From: CBDUXT01 sp965371245
GTDB taxonomy: Bacteria; Planctomycetota; Phycisphaerae; UBA1845
Assembly: GCA_965371245.1 (NCBI GenBank)
Contig: CBDUXT010000002.1
Span: forward strand, 62,001 to 126,000
Direction of reading: 5' to 3'
Length of the DNA stretch: 64,000 nucleotides
The notes under the pieces were generated by a model. The model saw only the letters and a program-made list of their open reading frames with translations, made no database searches and was not told where the DNA came from. The position numbers and the translations under genes were made by a program. Shown in pieces: positions 16,534-24,296 of this stretch. How positions within the stretch are numbered: position 1 is the first letter of the stretch; each line of letters begins with the position of its first letter.

Positions 16534-18018
16534 TCATGCACCGGATGCGCGTCGCTCCAACAGCTTGCCGGCCGTCATCAGCGTCAGCGCCATGATGATC
16601 AGGCCCCACTGGGACGCGGCGGGTACGGAAACCATCGGCTCGGGCTCCGCGCAAACGCTCGCTGATGTGCAGACCGCGCCGGGCGCACACTGCTCGTCCA
16701 ATGTGCAACTTGTGCGACACGCCGGCCCGTTGGGATCGCACAGAAACAGCCCGCAGAGAGTCGTCGTGCCGGGCCCGCAGACGCCCGTCCCATCGCACGA
16801 CCTCGCCGCGATCAGGGCGCTCCCGTCGATGGCGCAGAAGGGGGCCGCACAAACCGTGCTTGCGCCGAACAGTTCGCACGCGCCGGCTCCGTCGCATACG
16901 CCCGTTTGACCGCAGGTCTCGGGCGCTTGGAGGTCGCAGTCGTCGAAGGGGTCGGCGCCGGCCAGCGCGGGCGCACAGGCACCGCCGCCGTCACACGCGG
17001 TGCATGGGGGGCAGTCGTCGTCCGAATCCTCACCCGCGGGCACCGGCGTGCATCGGCCGGCCAAGCCCGGAACGTCGCAGCGCTCGCACGATCCGTCGCA
17101 GTCGGAATCACAGCAGACGCCATCGACACAGGGGCCCAGCGGGCAATCCGCGCTTACGGCGCATGCCGCCACGCACGGCCCGAACTGCACGCTGAGGTTG
17201 TCGAAGTCGCCGTCATCGCCCAGGTGCAGGTTGTCGGAAAGCAGCACGACCTGCTCGACGCGTGTTCCGACCAGATGGACCTGTTGGGTGTAGAACTGAG
17301 CGCCGTTGTAGAAGTAGTCCGTTGTGCCGGCGACGGGATCGTCGCACACGGTCAGTCTGCGATAGGGGCCGATGTCCCAGCGGACGCCGGTGTCCACGAA
17401 GACCAGAACGCCGTTCACCCGATCGCGAACCAGCAGCGTGCCGAGAAAACCGAACCGGACTTCCCAGGTGAGGAAGCCCTCGGAATTGGACTGACCGGCC
17501 ACTAGATAGTCGGCCCCGAAGAGATCGCTGACCGCGACATCGACCATCGTGGTGCTCGGTCCGCTTGGTAGCGTTCCCAGGTCGGGAGAGAGGCCCCCGG
17601 TGAACTCGGCGCCGATCGTTGGATCGAACGAGATGCGCATGTGTTGACTGCCCGAGGCCGGGTTGACCGTGTCGATGTGGCCTTCGGTCAAGCTGACGAC
17701 GAAGGCGGTCCAACCGGCCTGCCCGTCGATGTAACCCGGCGCGAACCCCTCCGCCGACTCGAACCCGGTTTGGATGGCGCCACCGGCCGCGACCTGGCCC
17801 GATACGGGCAGAAACGAGTAGGCGCGGTCGGTCACCGGTAGGCTTTGCTTTTGCTCGATGCGCGACCCGAGCGAGTTCAAGACCCGGTCGGAGATCCTCT
17901 CCGCGACAAGACGCGGCGGCTCGAAGCCGGCCACCGGCGCGCCGCCTGTTGTCAGAACGATAAGAAGGATGGCGATCGGGACCGTCGGTGTGTGTATGAC
18001 ACGACTCGGTTGCTTCAT
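16534..18018 (-). CDS. Cysteine-rich exported protein with IPTL-CTERM-like sorting tail
   Basis: A 494-residue exported protein. The N-terminus has a signal peptide (VIHTPTVPIAILLIVLTTGG). Residues about 60-265 form a beta-rich region with a TDYFYNGAQFY segment, resembling a lectin/LamG-like fold by eye. Residues about 270-455 are extremely Cys-rich with repeated CDGGGAC/CDGAGAC/CDGTGVC motifs. The last 30 residues read VPAASQWGLIIMALTLMTAG then LLERR, matching the IPTL-CTERM layout of a short motif, one hydrophobic helix and a basic end. Such tails are recognised by exosortase-type enzymes (XrtH in the described case), so surface sorting is likely. No exosortase gene is in the window. It is transcribed divergently from the HNH gene. 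Confidence 0.7.
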   Translation of the reverse strand: MKQPSRVIHTPTVPIAILLIVLTTGGAPVAGFEPPRLVAERISDRVLNSLGSRIEQKQSLPVTDRAYSFLPVSGQVAAGGAIQTGFESAEGFAPGYIDGQAGWTAFVVSLTEGHIDTVNPASGSQHMRISFDPTIGAEFTGGLSPDLGTLPSGPSTTMVDVAVSDLFGADYLVAGQSNSEGFLTWEVRFGFLGTLLVRDRVNGVLVFVDTGVRWDIGPYRRLTVCDDPVAGTTDYFYNGAQFYTQQVHLVGTRVEQVVLLSDNLHLGDDGDFDNLSVQFGPCVAACAVSADCPLGPCVDGVCCDSDCDGSCERCDVPGLAGRCTPVPAGEDSDDDCPPCTACDGGGACAPALAGADPFDDCDLQAPETCGQTGVCDGAGACELFGASTVCAAPFCAIDGSALIAARSCDGTGVCGPGTTTLCGLFLCDPNGPACRTSCTLDEQCAPGAVCTSASVCAEPEPMVSVPAASQWGLIIMALTLMTAGKLLERRASGA

Positions 18019-18188
18019 CCGCCGATCCCCCTCGCAAATGGTGCCACGTCCGCAAAACGCCTGGCGCGCGGCGCGCCGTCGCCGTTTAACGCGGCGCCAC
18101 GATCACATTTCACCGAATTCGCCCGAAAGAGTCAACGGGATGAGCGAGACCGCCGTTGTGACATCTTCGGTCGTGCTCGTTTTTCGGG

Positions 18189-18311
18189 CCGGGTGGCCCA
18201 TCCATCGCGCAGCGATGGGTGGGGTTACGATGATCGAACGTTGAAGCCCATGCGACCACGGGATCATCGTGACCCCACCCTTTGCTTTCGCACAGGATGG
18301 GCCACCCCGGC
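18189..18311. repeat. Nested inverted-repeat element (family E, 123 bp)
   Basis: The outer arms are CCGGGTGGCCCATCC (18189-18203) and GGATGGGCCACCCCGG (18296-18311). Inside are GGGTGGGGTTACGATGATC (18218-18236) and the near-complement GATCATCGTGACCCCACCC (18261-18280). The left arm also contains the small palindrome CATCGC-GCA-GCGATG. This is the only long element lying between two divergent genes, and it is the main content of the gap 18019-18426. Confidence 0.65.
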
Positions 18312-18516
18312 TTGCGGAGGCTGTGCCGAAGTGGAGGGGCTTGCGGCGCGGTTTGTCCTGGGTTCCCTTTTCTGCTACAATGGGTAAGGTTCTAGAGCCG
18401 ATGCCCCTGGCAATGAGGCTCGATGAGGAGGTGTCGTCTTCGCAGACAGTGCTCCACTAAGCGTTCGTTCCTGCCTCGATGGCAACGTTCTTCTGATCAA
18501 CGCGAGCTACGCCGCG

Positions 18517-19101
18517 TTGCGCGTGGTGAGCGTGCGTCGGGCGTTCTCCCTTCTCTTCAAGCGCGATCCCTCCGCGGAACGAGTGGCCGAAGTCGTTTGC
18601 ATGGAGGCGGGGCGGTACGTCTCGTACGACTTTGATGACTGGACCGAGCTGAGCATCCTGAAGCGCGAATATGACGGGGTCGATGAGGAATGGGTCCGTA
18701 CGGTTCGGTTCAGCCTCATGGTCCCGCGCATCATTCGCGTGCTGACCTTCGCCCGGCTTCCGCGGCAGGCCGTCAAGTTCAACCGGCGCAACATCCTGGC
18801 GCGAGACCGTCACACGTGCCAATATTGTGGCAAGGGCTTTCCGACATCGGAATTGACGCTCGATCACGTGGTGCCGCGGTCGCAGTCCGGACCAACCACG
18901 TGGGAGAATGTCGTCTGCGCCTGTAGCCGCTGCAACGTCCGCAAGGGCGGGCGAACCCCGTCGGAAGCGAACCTTCGGCTGATACACGCCCCGGTCAAGC
19001 CGCGGCGTAACCCGATCGTCAACGTGAAGCTTTCGCAGAAACGGTATGCGTCGTGGCGACCGTTCCTAGAGACCGCGCGGTGGAACGTCGAGCCGGCGTA
19101 G
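18517..19101 (+). CDS. HNH endonuclease family protein, unresolved start
   Basis: An HNH nuclease of 194 residues from the TTG at 18517, but conserved coding extends further upstream. The frame is open from 18427 and reads NVLLINASYAALRVVSVRRA, the usual N-terminus of this family, with no ATG or GTG in it. The C-terminal HNH domain is intact: CQYCG, LDHVVPRSQ and the NVVCACSRCNVRKGG zinc/catalytic region. A Shine-Dalgarno GAGGAG (18425-18430) with GTG at 18431 exists in another frame that stops after ten codons, so a frameshift, a rare start codon or a sequence error may be present. Members are widespread standalone proteins, often beside housekeeping genes, with no proven target. A family A element begins three bases after the stop. 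Confidence 0.75.
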   Translation: MRVVSVRRAFSLLFKRDPSAERVAEVVCMEAGRYVSYDFDDWTELSILKREYDGVDEEWVRTVRFSLMVPRIIRVLTFARLPRQAVKFNRRNILARDRHTCQYCGKGFPTSELTLDHVVPRSQSGPTTWENVVCACSRCNVRKGGRTPSEANLRLIHAPVKPRRNPIVNVKLSQKRYASWRPFLETARWNVEPA

Positions 19102-19104
19102 CGG

Positions 19105-19179
19105 GTGTGCCACTGCTCTTGAGCAGTGCCGGGATTCCACGAGAGCCGCCGTCGATACTGCTCAAGAGCAGTGGCACAC
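19105..19179. repeat. Bipartite hairpin element, family A (perfect copy)
   Basis: A 75-base element with a perfect 23-base terminal inverted repeat beginning GTGTGCCACTGCTC; the arms are 19105-19127 and 19157-19179. Each arm contains its own palindrome, ACTGCTC-TT-GAGCAGT or the reverse. The 29-base spacer has no obvious coding. It starts three bases after the HNH stop codon. Confidence 0.75.
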
Positions 19180-19261
19180 ACGGAACGCGGTGATTTTGAA
19201 CCCGCAAGATGAGGTTTGACCATCCACTAGGATGGGTTCTTCAATCGAGGAAGCACCGATC

Positions 19262-20161
19262 ATGGACGATCGCAGCCGCCTGACCACCGAACATCCCAAT
19301 GCTCGCTCCGAGCGCCTCGACCGGCTTTCCACTACGGAAGCGTTCGACCTGATGAATCTTGAAGACCAAGCCGTCGCGCCCGCGGTGGCGGCCGCGCGCG
19401 AGGATATCGTCCGCGCGATCGACCTGGTGGTGGCGGCCTTTCGATCGGGCGGTCGTCTGATCTATGTCGGTGCGGGGACCAGCGGACGGCTTGGCGTGCT
19501 TGATGCCACTGAGTGTCCGCCGACGTTTCTGTCCGACCCCTCCATGGTGCGGGGTGTGATCGCCGGCGGAAACGACGCACTTACGCGTAGCGTCGAGGGG
19601 GCGGAGGATCGCCCCCAGGACGGAGAGGCCGCCATGGACGAGCGTGACGTTGCGCCGAACGACGTCGTCTTCGGCATCGCCACCGGCGGAACCACACCCT
19701 TCGTGCATGGCGCGCTTCGCAGGGCTCGAGAGCGCGGTGCCAAGACCGTCTTTCTCGCATGCGTCAGCAGGGACCAGGCGCCCGACGGAGCCGACGTCTC
19801 CATTCGGGTCATCACCGGTCCGGAGGTTCTGACGGGCAGCACGCGGCTCAAGGCGGGGACGGCCACCAAAATGGTTCTCAATTCGGTGACGACGATTGCG
19901 ATGGTGCGGATCGGACGGGTTTACGGCAACCAGATGGTGGACCTCAACACGACGGGGAACGCCAAGCTTCTCGAACGCGGGACGCGCATCGTCGAACACC
20001 GCACCGGTGTGTCCAAGGATGAGGCCGGCGCCTTGCTCAAAGGCGCCGGCGGGCACGTCAAAACGGCGATCGTCATGCACGCCCGCGGCATCGACCGAGT
20101 CGCCGCCGAGGCCCTTCTCGCCGGCGCGAAGGGGCACGCAAGTCAAGTGATCAAGTCGTAA
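19262..20161 (+). CDS. murQ: N-acetylmuramic acid 6-phosphate etherase
   Basis: A 299-residue SIS-domain enzyme. It cleaves the lactyl ether of MurNAc-6-phosphate to give GlcNAc-6-phosphate and lactate during recycling of peptidoglycan or anhydro-sugars in the cytoplasm. The ATG at 19262 has GAGGAAG about eight bases upstream. Characteristic MurQ features are TTEHPNARSERLDRLST near the N-terminus, the phosphosugar-binding VGAGTSGRLGVLDATE with the catalytic glutamate, the ATGGTTPFV segment, and the LKAGTATKMVLN and NQMVDL motifs. The C-terminal helical part, including GGHVKTAIVM, is also typical. The length matches the family. Together with the following GHL10 lipoprotein and ROK kinase it suggests a wall-sugar salvage group. 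Confidence 0.92.
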   Translation: MDDRSRLTTEHPNARSERLDRLSTTEAFDLMNLEDQAVAPAVAAAREDIVRAIDLVVAAFRSGGRLIYVGAGTSGRLGVLDATECPPTFLSDPSMVRGVIAGGNDALTRSVEGAEDRPQDGEAAMDERDVAPNDVVFGIATGGTTPFVHGALRRARERGAKTVFLACVSRDQAPDGADVSIRVITGPEVLTGSTRLKAGTATKMVLNSVTTIAMVRIGRVYGNQMVDLNTTGNAKLLERGTRIVEHRTGVSKDEAGALLKGAGGHVKTAIVMHARGIDRVAAEALLAGAKGHASQVIKS

Positions 20162-20322
20162 CGCCCGATCGTGAATGAGAGGGTTTGTGTTCCTTTTCGT
20201 GTTCGCCAAGTGTTGGAGTCTCCCGCCTGCGGTTGGTTGTGAAGCTACGCAGGTCGGGAGCCACGAGGAACCCGTCGGCGGTGACCGCCCCGTCGTGAAA
20301 CAGGCGAAGGACGGAGGAGACG

Positions 20323-21684
20323 ATGAATCGACCAGGACCGAGGATCCGCCCGGAAGGGAGAGTCCTAGTGCCGTTTCAAAGAAGGTTCTTCCCTTTTTCG
20401 GGTGGCATGCCCAAGCGAGAGGCGCGGGGATGCGTCGGCCCACCCAGCACATGGCCGCGCTGCGCTTGGCCATGCCACCCGACGACCGGAGCCGCGAAAA
20501 GTCGAGCCACCTTCTTGGAAACAGCACTAGCGCTTGGGCTCGCCGTCTGCGGCCTGGTATCTTTGACCGGCTGTCACCCGGGCTCCAGGCGGTCGATTGC
20601 GCCGGGCAAACGGGCCGTCCGCGCCATCTGGGTCACGCGATGGGATTACAAGTCTCCGCGTGACATTGCGGCCGTAATGGAGAACTGCCGGAGTGGGGGC
20701 TTCAACACCGTCCTCTTCCAGGTCCGCGGCAACGGGACCGCGTTCTACCGCTCCCGGCTCGAGCCGTGGGCCGACGAACTCGGCGGGCGCGACCCGGGCT
20801 TCGACCCGCTCGCGGTGGCGTGCCGTGAAGGGCACCGCCGCGGACTTGCCGTACACGCCTGGGCCAACGTCATGCCCGCGTGGCGCGGCGACAAGCCTCC
20901 GAAGAATCGAAAGCAACTCTACTGGACGCGCCCGAACTGGTTCGTGCGCGACGCCGGTGGGAAACGGCAACCCCTGGGGTGGTACAACAGCCTCAACCCG
21001 GCCTATCCCGAGGTGCGGCAATATCTGGTCGCTGTGATGCGCGAGATCATCGAGAACTACCCGATCGATGGCCTGCACCTCGACTACATCCGCTTCCCCA
21101 ACGACGAAGACGAGACCGACTACCCGCGCGACGCACGAACATTGGCGGCCTTTCACCGTGCGACGGGCCGAACGCCCGACGGTGCCCCGGGAACCTGGAA
21201 CGCGTGGCGCGCCGCGCAGGTGACGCAACTCTTGCGCGACATCCGCGGGATGGCGCTTGCGGTTCGACCGGGCGCGGCGCTCTCGGCTGCCGTCGGAGCC
21301 GACCCGGGTCCGGCGCTGCGGAAGCATTTTCAAGACAGTCGGCGGTGGATCGCCGAGGGGCTTCTGGACGCCGTCTTTCCGATGAACTACGCCCAGGATG
21401 GGCGCGACTTTGGCCGTCGCGTGGCGGTCTGGTCGGCCATGAAGACGTCGATTCCCGTCGTGATGGGCGTCATGTTCGACGGACGCGAGCCCGCGTCGGT
21501 CATCGCACAGATCGGTCGCGCTCGCGCCGCTCAGCCGCATTTCGCCGCCTTCGCCTACAATGCGCTGTTCGAGCGAATGGACCCGCAAGGCCGACCCCAT
21601 CGCGACGGGCAAAGCGCGGCCCGAGCCGCGCTGCGTCGACAAGTGATTCCTCGCATGCGCCGTCTCGCCTCGGCACGTATGTAG
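20323..21684 (+). CDS. GHL10 (DUF187-like) glycoside hydrolase lipoprotein with displaced signal peptide
   Basis: A 453-residue protein. From about residue 95 it shows the glycosyl hydrolase-like 10 fold: AIWVTRWDYKSP, GGFNTVLFQVRGNGTAFY, HRRGLAVHAWANVMP, WYNSLNPAYPEVRQYL and IDGLHLDYIRFPNDE with likely catalytic acids. These enzymes are predicted to act on extracellular or wall glycans. The lipoprotein signal LETALALGLAVCGLVSLTGC sits only at residues about 65-84. Before it lies an in-frame segment encoded by a family B hairpin element (20400-20480). The ATG at 20323 has a strong GGAGGAG Shine-Dalgarno and encodes a basic MNRPGPRIRPEGR start, so the insertion seems to have split an original n-region from its hydrophobic core. 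Export of the present product is uncertain. Confidence 0.75.
   Translation: MNRPGPRIRPEGRVLVPFQRRFFPFSGGMPKREARGCVGPPSTWPRCAWPCHPTTGAAKSRATFLETALALGLAVCGLVSLTGCHPGSRRSIAPGKRAVRAIWVTRWDYKSPRDIAAVMENCRSGGFNTVLFQVRGNGTAFYRSRLEPWADELGGRDPGFDPLAVACREGHRRGLAVHAWANVMPAWRGDKPPKNRKQLYWTRPNWFVRDAGGKRQPLGWYNSLNPAYPEVRQYLVAVMREIIENYPIDGLHLDYIRFPNDEDETDYPRDARTLAAFHRATGRTPDGAPGTWNAWRAAQVTQLLRDIRGMALAVRPGAALSAAVGADPGPALRKHFQDSRRWIAEGLLDAVFPMNYAQDGRDFGRRVAVWSAMKTSIPVVMGVMFDGREPASVIAQIGRARAAQPHFAAFAYNALFERMDPQGRPHRDGQSAARAALRRQVIPRMRRLASARM
20400..20480. repeat. Hairpin element family B inside the GHL10 gene
   Basis: The arms GGGTGGCATGCCCAAGCG (20400-20417) and CGCTTGGCCATGCCACCC (20463-20480) pair at 17 of 18 positions. 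It is 81 bases long, a multiple of three. The inner sequence also contains partial complementarity (GCGCGGGGATG with CATGGCCGCGC). The outer ends match the family B copies at 32991-33064 and 41056-41129. Confidence 0.7.
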
Positions 21685-21731
21685 CGAGCCGCGTTGCCTG
21701 GCCTCCGTGTACACGCAGCCACGGACGGACT

Positions 21732-22733
21732 ATGGAGACTGCTCCGCAAGATGTGTGCTTCGGTCTCGACATCGGTGGAACATCGCTGCGCGTTGCGGGC
21801 GTCGATCGGACCGGATTGATCCTCGCCAAAGAGCGATGGGCGAGGGACCCATCCACGGACCGTAGCGGGTTCCTCGACGCGCTGGTGGCCGGCACTCTCC
21901 GGGTTTCTGCACGATTGGGTGTCGATTGCCCGGCCGGAGCACCGGTCGGTGTCGCGCTGCCGGGGACGCTCGATGCCGAGCGGCGCGGCATCGTTCGTTC
22001 GGTGAACCTGCCGTTTCTGGAGGGCTACGAGCTTGCCGAGGCGCTGGCCGTCCGTTTAGGTAGACCCACCCGGCTCTTCACCGACGCCGAAGCCGCGGCC
22101 TGGGGCGAGTACCTCGCCTGCCCGACGCCACCGGACCGCTTTGTCCACCTTCGTCTAGGTACGGGCGTTGGCTGCGGCGTCGTCCTCGACGGGAAGCTTC
22201 AGCGAATAGACCTGGGTCGAACGAACCATCTCGAAGAACTGGTGGTTAGTTCGAAGTCCGACATGCCTTGCTGCCCTTGTGGTCGAAGGGGTTGCCTCGA
22301 AACGATGGCCTCGGGGGCGGCACTGGCTGATCGCGCCGCGGCCTGCGGATTTTCGGGCGGTCTGACCGGCTTGCAGGAGGCCGCCGCGTCGCGTGATGCC
22401 ACAGCGACGGCACTCCTCGACGACGTGGCGGAGGCCGTCGCAATCGTCATCGATCGCCTGACCGACCGGTTTTCACCAAAGGTGCTGGTGCTCGGCGGCG
22501 GGGTGATCGATCATCTGCCGGACTTGTTCGAGCGAATCATCCAGAGGTACCGAACGCGTCTAGAGCAATCGGATCCCCTGAAACCGCAACTCCAACGCGC
22601 TCGCCGTAGGGATGACGCGGGGGTCATTGGCGCTGCGATGCTCGCCGCCATGGTGTCGATTCCTTGCGAACGGGAGACTCGAAGGAGAGCGGACGCCATC
22701 GGGCACGTAGTCGAAGAAACTTTCGAACTGTGA
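21732..22733 (+). CDS. ROK family sugar kinase
   Basis: A 333-residue cytoplasmic kinase of the ROK family. The ATG at 21732 starts METAPQDVCFGLDIGGTS; the DIGGTSLRVAGV stretch is the first phosphate-binding motif. TDAEAAAWGE carries the catalytic aspartate (the usual preceding Asn is Thr here). GTGVGCGVVLDG is the second phosphate loop, and CCPCGRRGCLE is the structural zinc site CxCGxxGCxE. VLVLGGGV near the C-terminus is the adenosine motif. Most ROK kinases phosphorylate glucose, GlcNAc or ManNAc. The normal ExGH motif before the zinc site is altered to a TNHLEE stretch, so the substrate should not be assumed. MurQ and a glycan hydrolase upstream make an amino sugar plausible. Confidence 0.8.
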   Translation: METAPQDVCFGLDIGGTSLRVAGVDRTGLILAKERWARDPSTDRSGFLDALVAGTLRVSARLGVDCPAGAPVGVALPGTLDAERRGIVRSVNLPFLEGYELAEALAVRLGRPTRLFTDAEAAAWGEYLACPTPPDRFVHLRLGTGVGCGVVLDGKLQRIDLGRTNHLEELVVSSKSDMPCCPCGRRGCLETMASGAALADRAAACGFSGGLTGLQEAAASRDATATALLDDVAEAVAIVIDRLTDRFSPKVLVLGGGVIDHLPDLFERIIQRYRTRLEQSDPLKPQLQRARRRDDAGVIGAAMLAAMVSIPCERETRRRADAIGHVVEETFEL

Positions 22734-22918
22734 GTTTCGACTCACGCAGCAGAAAAGACCGCGTTCCCAAGCACATTCTCGGGCCATCGAAGATTCTGTA
22801 ACAGGCCACGTGGTTGGGTTCGGGTTGATTCGCCTTGCTCAGGGTTGGCTGGAAACTAGAATCGAGGAGGCGCAGGCCGTTGCATGGGCGGCTAGTGGTC
22901 CGACATGGATGAAATGAT

Positions 22919-22936
22919 GGGTGGCACGGCCAAGCG
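22919..22936. repeat. Half-copy of hairpin family B
   Basis: GGGTGGCACGGCCAAGCG differs at one base from the complement of the right arm of the element at 20463-20480, and similarity continues a few bases. No complete second arm is found. It is 185 bases beyond the ROK kinase stop, in the gap 22734-23201. Confidence 0.45.
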
Positions 22937-23068
22937 CCGCGCTGTAGTTCGGCCGAAGACGCGGCGTGGAGCCCCGTAGATAGGATCCATCGATTGATTT
23001 GTGTCGTTGCACCAGTCGGCGGTGCCTTCGGCGGGCGCTGCTGGCGGTCTTATCACAGTCGGCGCAGC

Positions 23069-23200
23069 GCCGGTGACGAAAGGAATCGCGCACCGTACCG
23101 TAGAGAAAACCCCCTTCGCCCGGCGCAGCATGGACGTTCGTCGGCGTGGGCCAGCGCGACCGCCTTTTTCGGCGGGTCGCCGGCTGACGAAAGGAGTCGC
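23069..23200 (+). repeat. Duplicated Shine-Dalgarno region
   Basis: CGCCGGTGACGAAAGGAATC at 23069-23088 recurs as CGCCGGCTGACGAAAGGAGTC at 23178-23198, directly before the ATG at 23202. The upstream copy is followed by no ATG. The 132-base stretch could be a tandem duplication of the gene's leader. Confidence 0.4.
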
Positions 23201-23201
23201 C

Positions 23202-23828
23202 ATGCTGCTTTGGGAAGCGCTCAGAACCCCGGTCAACTCGCCGCATCCGGAGGAATCCGCCGAACCGATCACGATCCTTCAGGTGAAGCGGTTGCCCTTC
23301 GACAAACGGTGCGTCGCGCTGACGCGCTCAAACACACGCTGCAAGGGTCGCATTCGGCGAGGTCGCGAGTACTGCGTCTTTCATGACCCCGAGCTGGTAC
23401 TGAAGCGGAAGAATGCGTCGCGAAGGAGCAGCCGCCGGCATCTCTCTCATCTTCCCGACGGCTACCTCCGCAAACTGACCAGCACGGCCGCCGTGGGCGA
23501 CGCCATGAACCGGCTCTATCGTGAGATCCGTCTCGGCGTCATCACGACGGAGATGGGTTCCGTTCTCTTTGGCATCCTCACTCGGCTGTTCGACTCCGGT
23601 CTCATCACAACGGGGCCTTGCCCGCAGCGCACGAGAGCCGCCCGGATGCGCCCCAAGCTGTCGGCTTTGCTGACCAGGAAAGAGCGGGCCGCCTGGCGCA
23701 AGGCCGTTGGGAACGCCACGCATCTGGCACCGGCGAGTCCGCAAGCAAAGCGGCGGCAACTCGCCAAAGCCCATGCGGTCGCGGCTTCGACGCTTCCGGC
23801 GCACGCCGCCCTGCCCGCGGCGTCTTGA
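23202..23828 (+). CDS. Small basic protein with CxnCxnCxxH zinc motif
   Basis: A 208-residue protein. The ATG at 23202 has AAGGAG six bases upstream. Residues 36-62 read RCVALTRSNTRCK, then REYCVFHD; C37, C47, C58 and H61 form a plausible zinc site. The pattern resembles short zinc-binding modules found in phage-related and planctomycete proteins that begin with a 'C-x-A-x-T-x2-G/N-x-RC' box. The central part (GDAMNRLYREIRLGVITTEMGSVLFGILTRLFD) is helical and the C-terminus is basic and alanine-rich. Nothing indicates an enzyme. A nucleic-acid-binding role is possible but unproven. The gene sits between decayed intergenic sequences and could have been acquired. Confidence 0.6.
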   Translation: MLLWEALRTPVNSPHPEESAEPITILQVKRLPFDKRCVALTRSNTRCKGRIRRGREYCVFHDPELVLKRKNASRRSSRRHLSHLPDGYLRKLTSTAAVGDAMNRLYREIRLGVITTEMGSVLFGILTRLFDSGLITTGPCPQRTRAARMRPKLSALLTRKERAAWRKAVGNATHLAPASPQAKRRQLAKAHAVAASTLPAHAALPAAS

Positions 23829-23852
23829 TCGGTCGCGAACGATCCACTGGCG

Positions 23853-23871
23853 AAGTGGGCAACGCCCACTT
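23853..23871. terminator. 8-bp hairpin after the zinc-motif gene
   Basis: AAGTGGGC and GCCCACTT are separated by AAC, 24 bases past the stop at 23828. No T tract follows, so it may be another member of the short dispersed hairpins. The remaining gap to 24296 shows no other supportable feature. Confidence 0.4.
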
Positions 23872-24296
23872 GCCCGACCGACGTTGACCGCGCGCGACCC
23901 TGTCCGCGGCCGCCGTGCGGACGCTCGCCAGGAACGACGTCTGCTTTGACGCCATCCCCACCGTATCACCTCGACGTAACCGTTTTGTAAGAAGCCGTAC
24001 GAAAGGACGGGCTCGTTCTTGCCGCTCTGAAACCGCGGTCGTCGCCGGTCGTTTCCAAGAGGTGTTCCGGACGGGATAGCGAGGCCGCGCCGGGGCAAGG
24101 CACGGTTGGCTCTACTGCCACGACCGTTTCACAGGATGTCGTCTCCCGCATCACGTCCGCTCGTAGTGGAATCGCCGGGTGCCATTCGTTATACTCTTGA
24201 ATTGACCTGCCGACCGTCCGATATTGTTTGTACTGATTCCTGCCCGTGTGCCGCGGTTCGGCGTGTCGGGTAGGAGGGAAGAAGGAAGAACAAGCC

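Noticed and set aside
20880..21731. Continuous open frame joining the GHL10 gene region to the ROK kinase
   Set aside because: The first 284 codons are a shadow of the GHL10 gene in another frame. The ROK family begins at the ATG at 21732.
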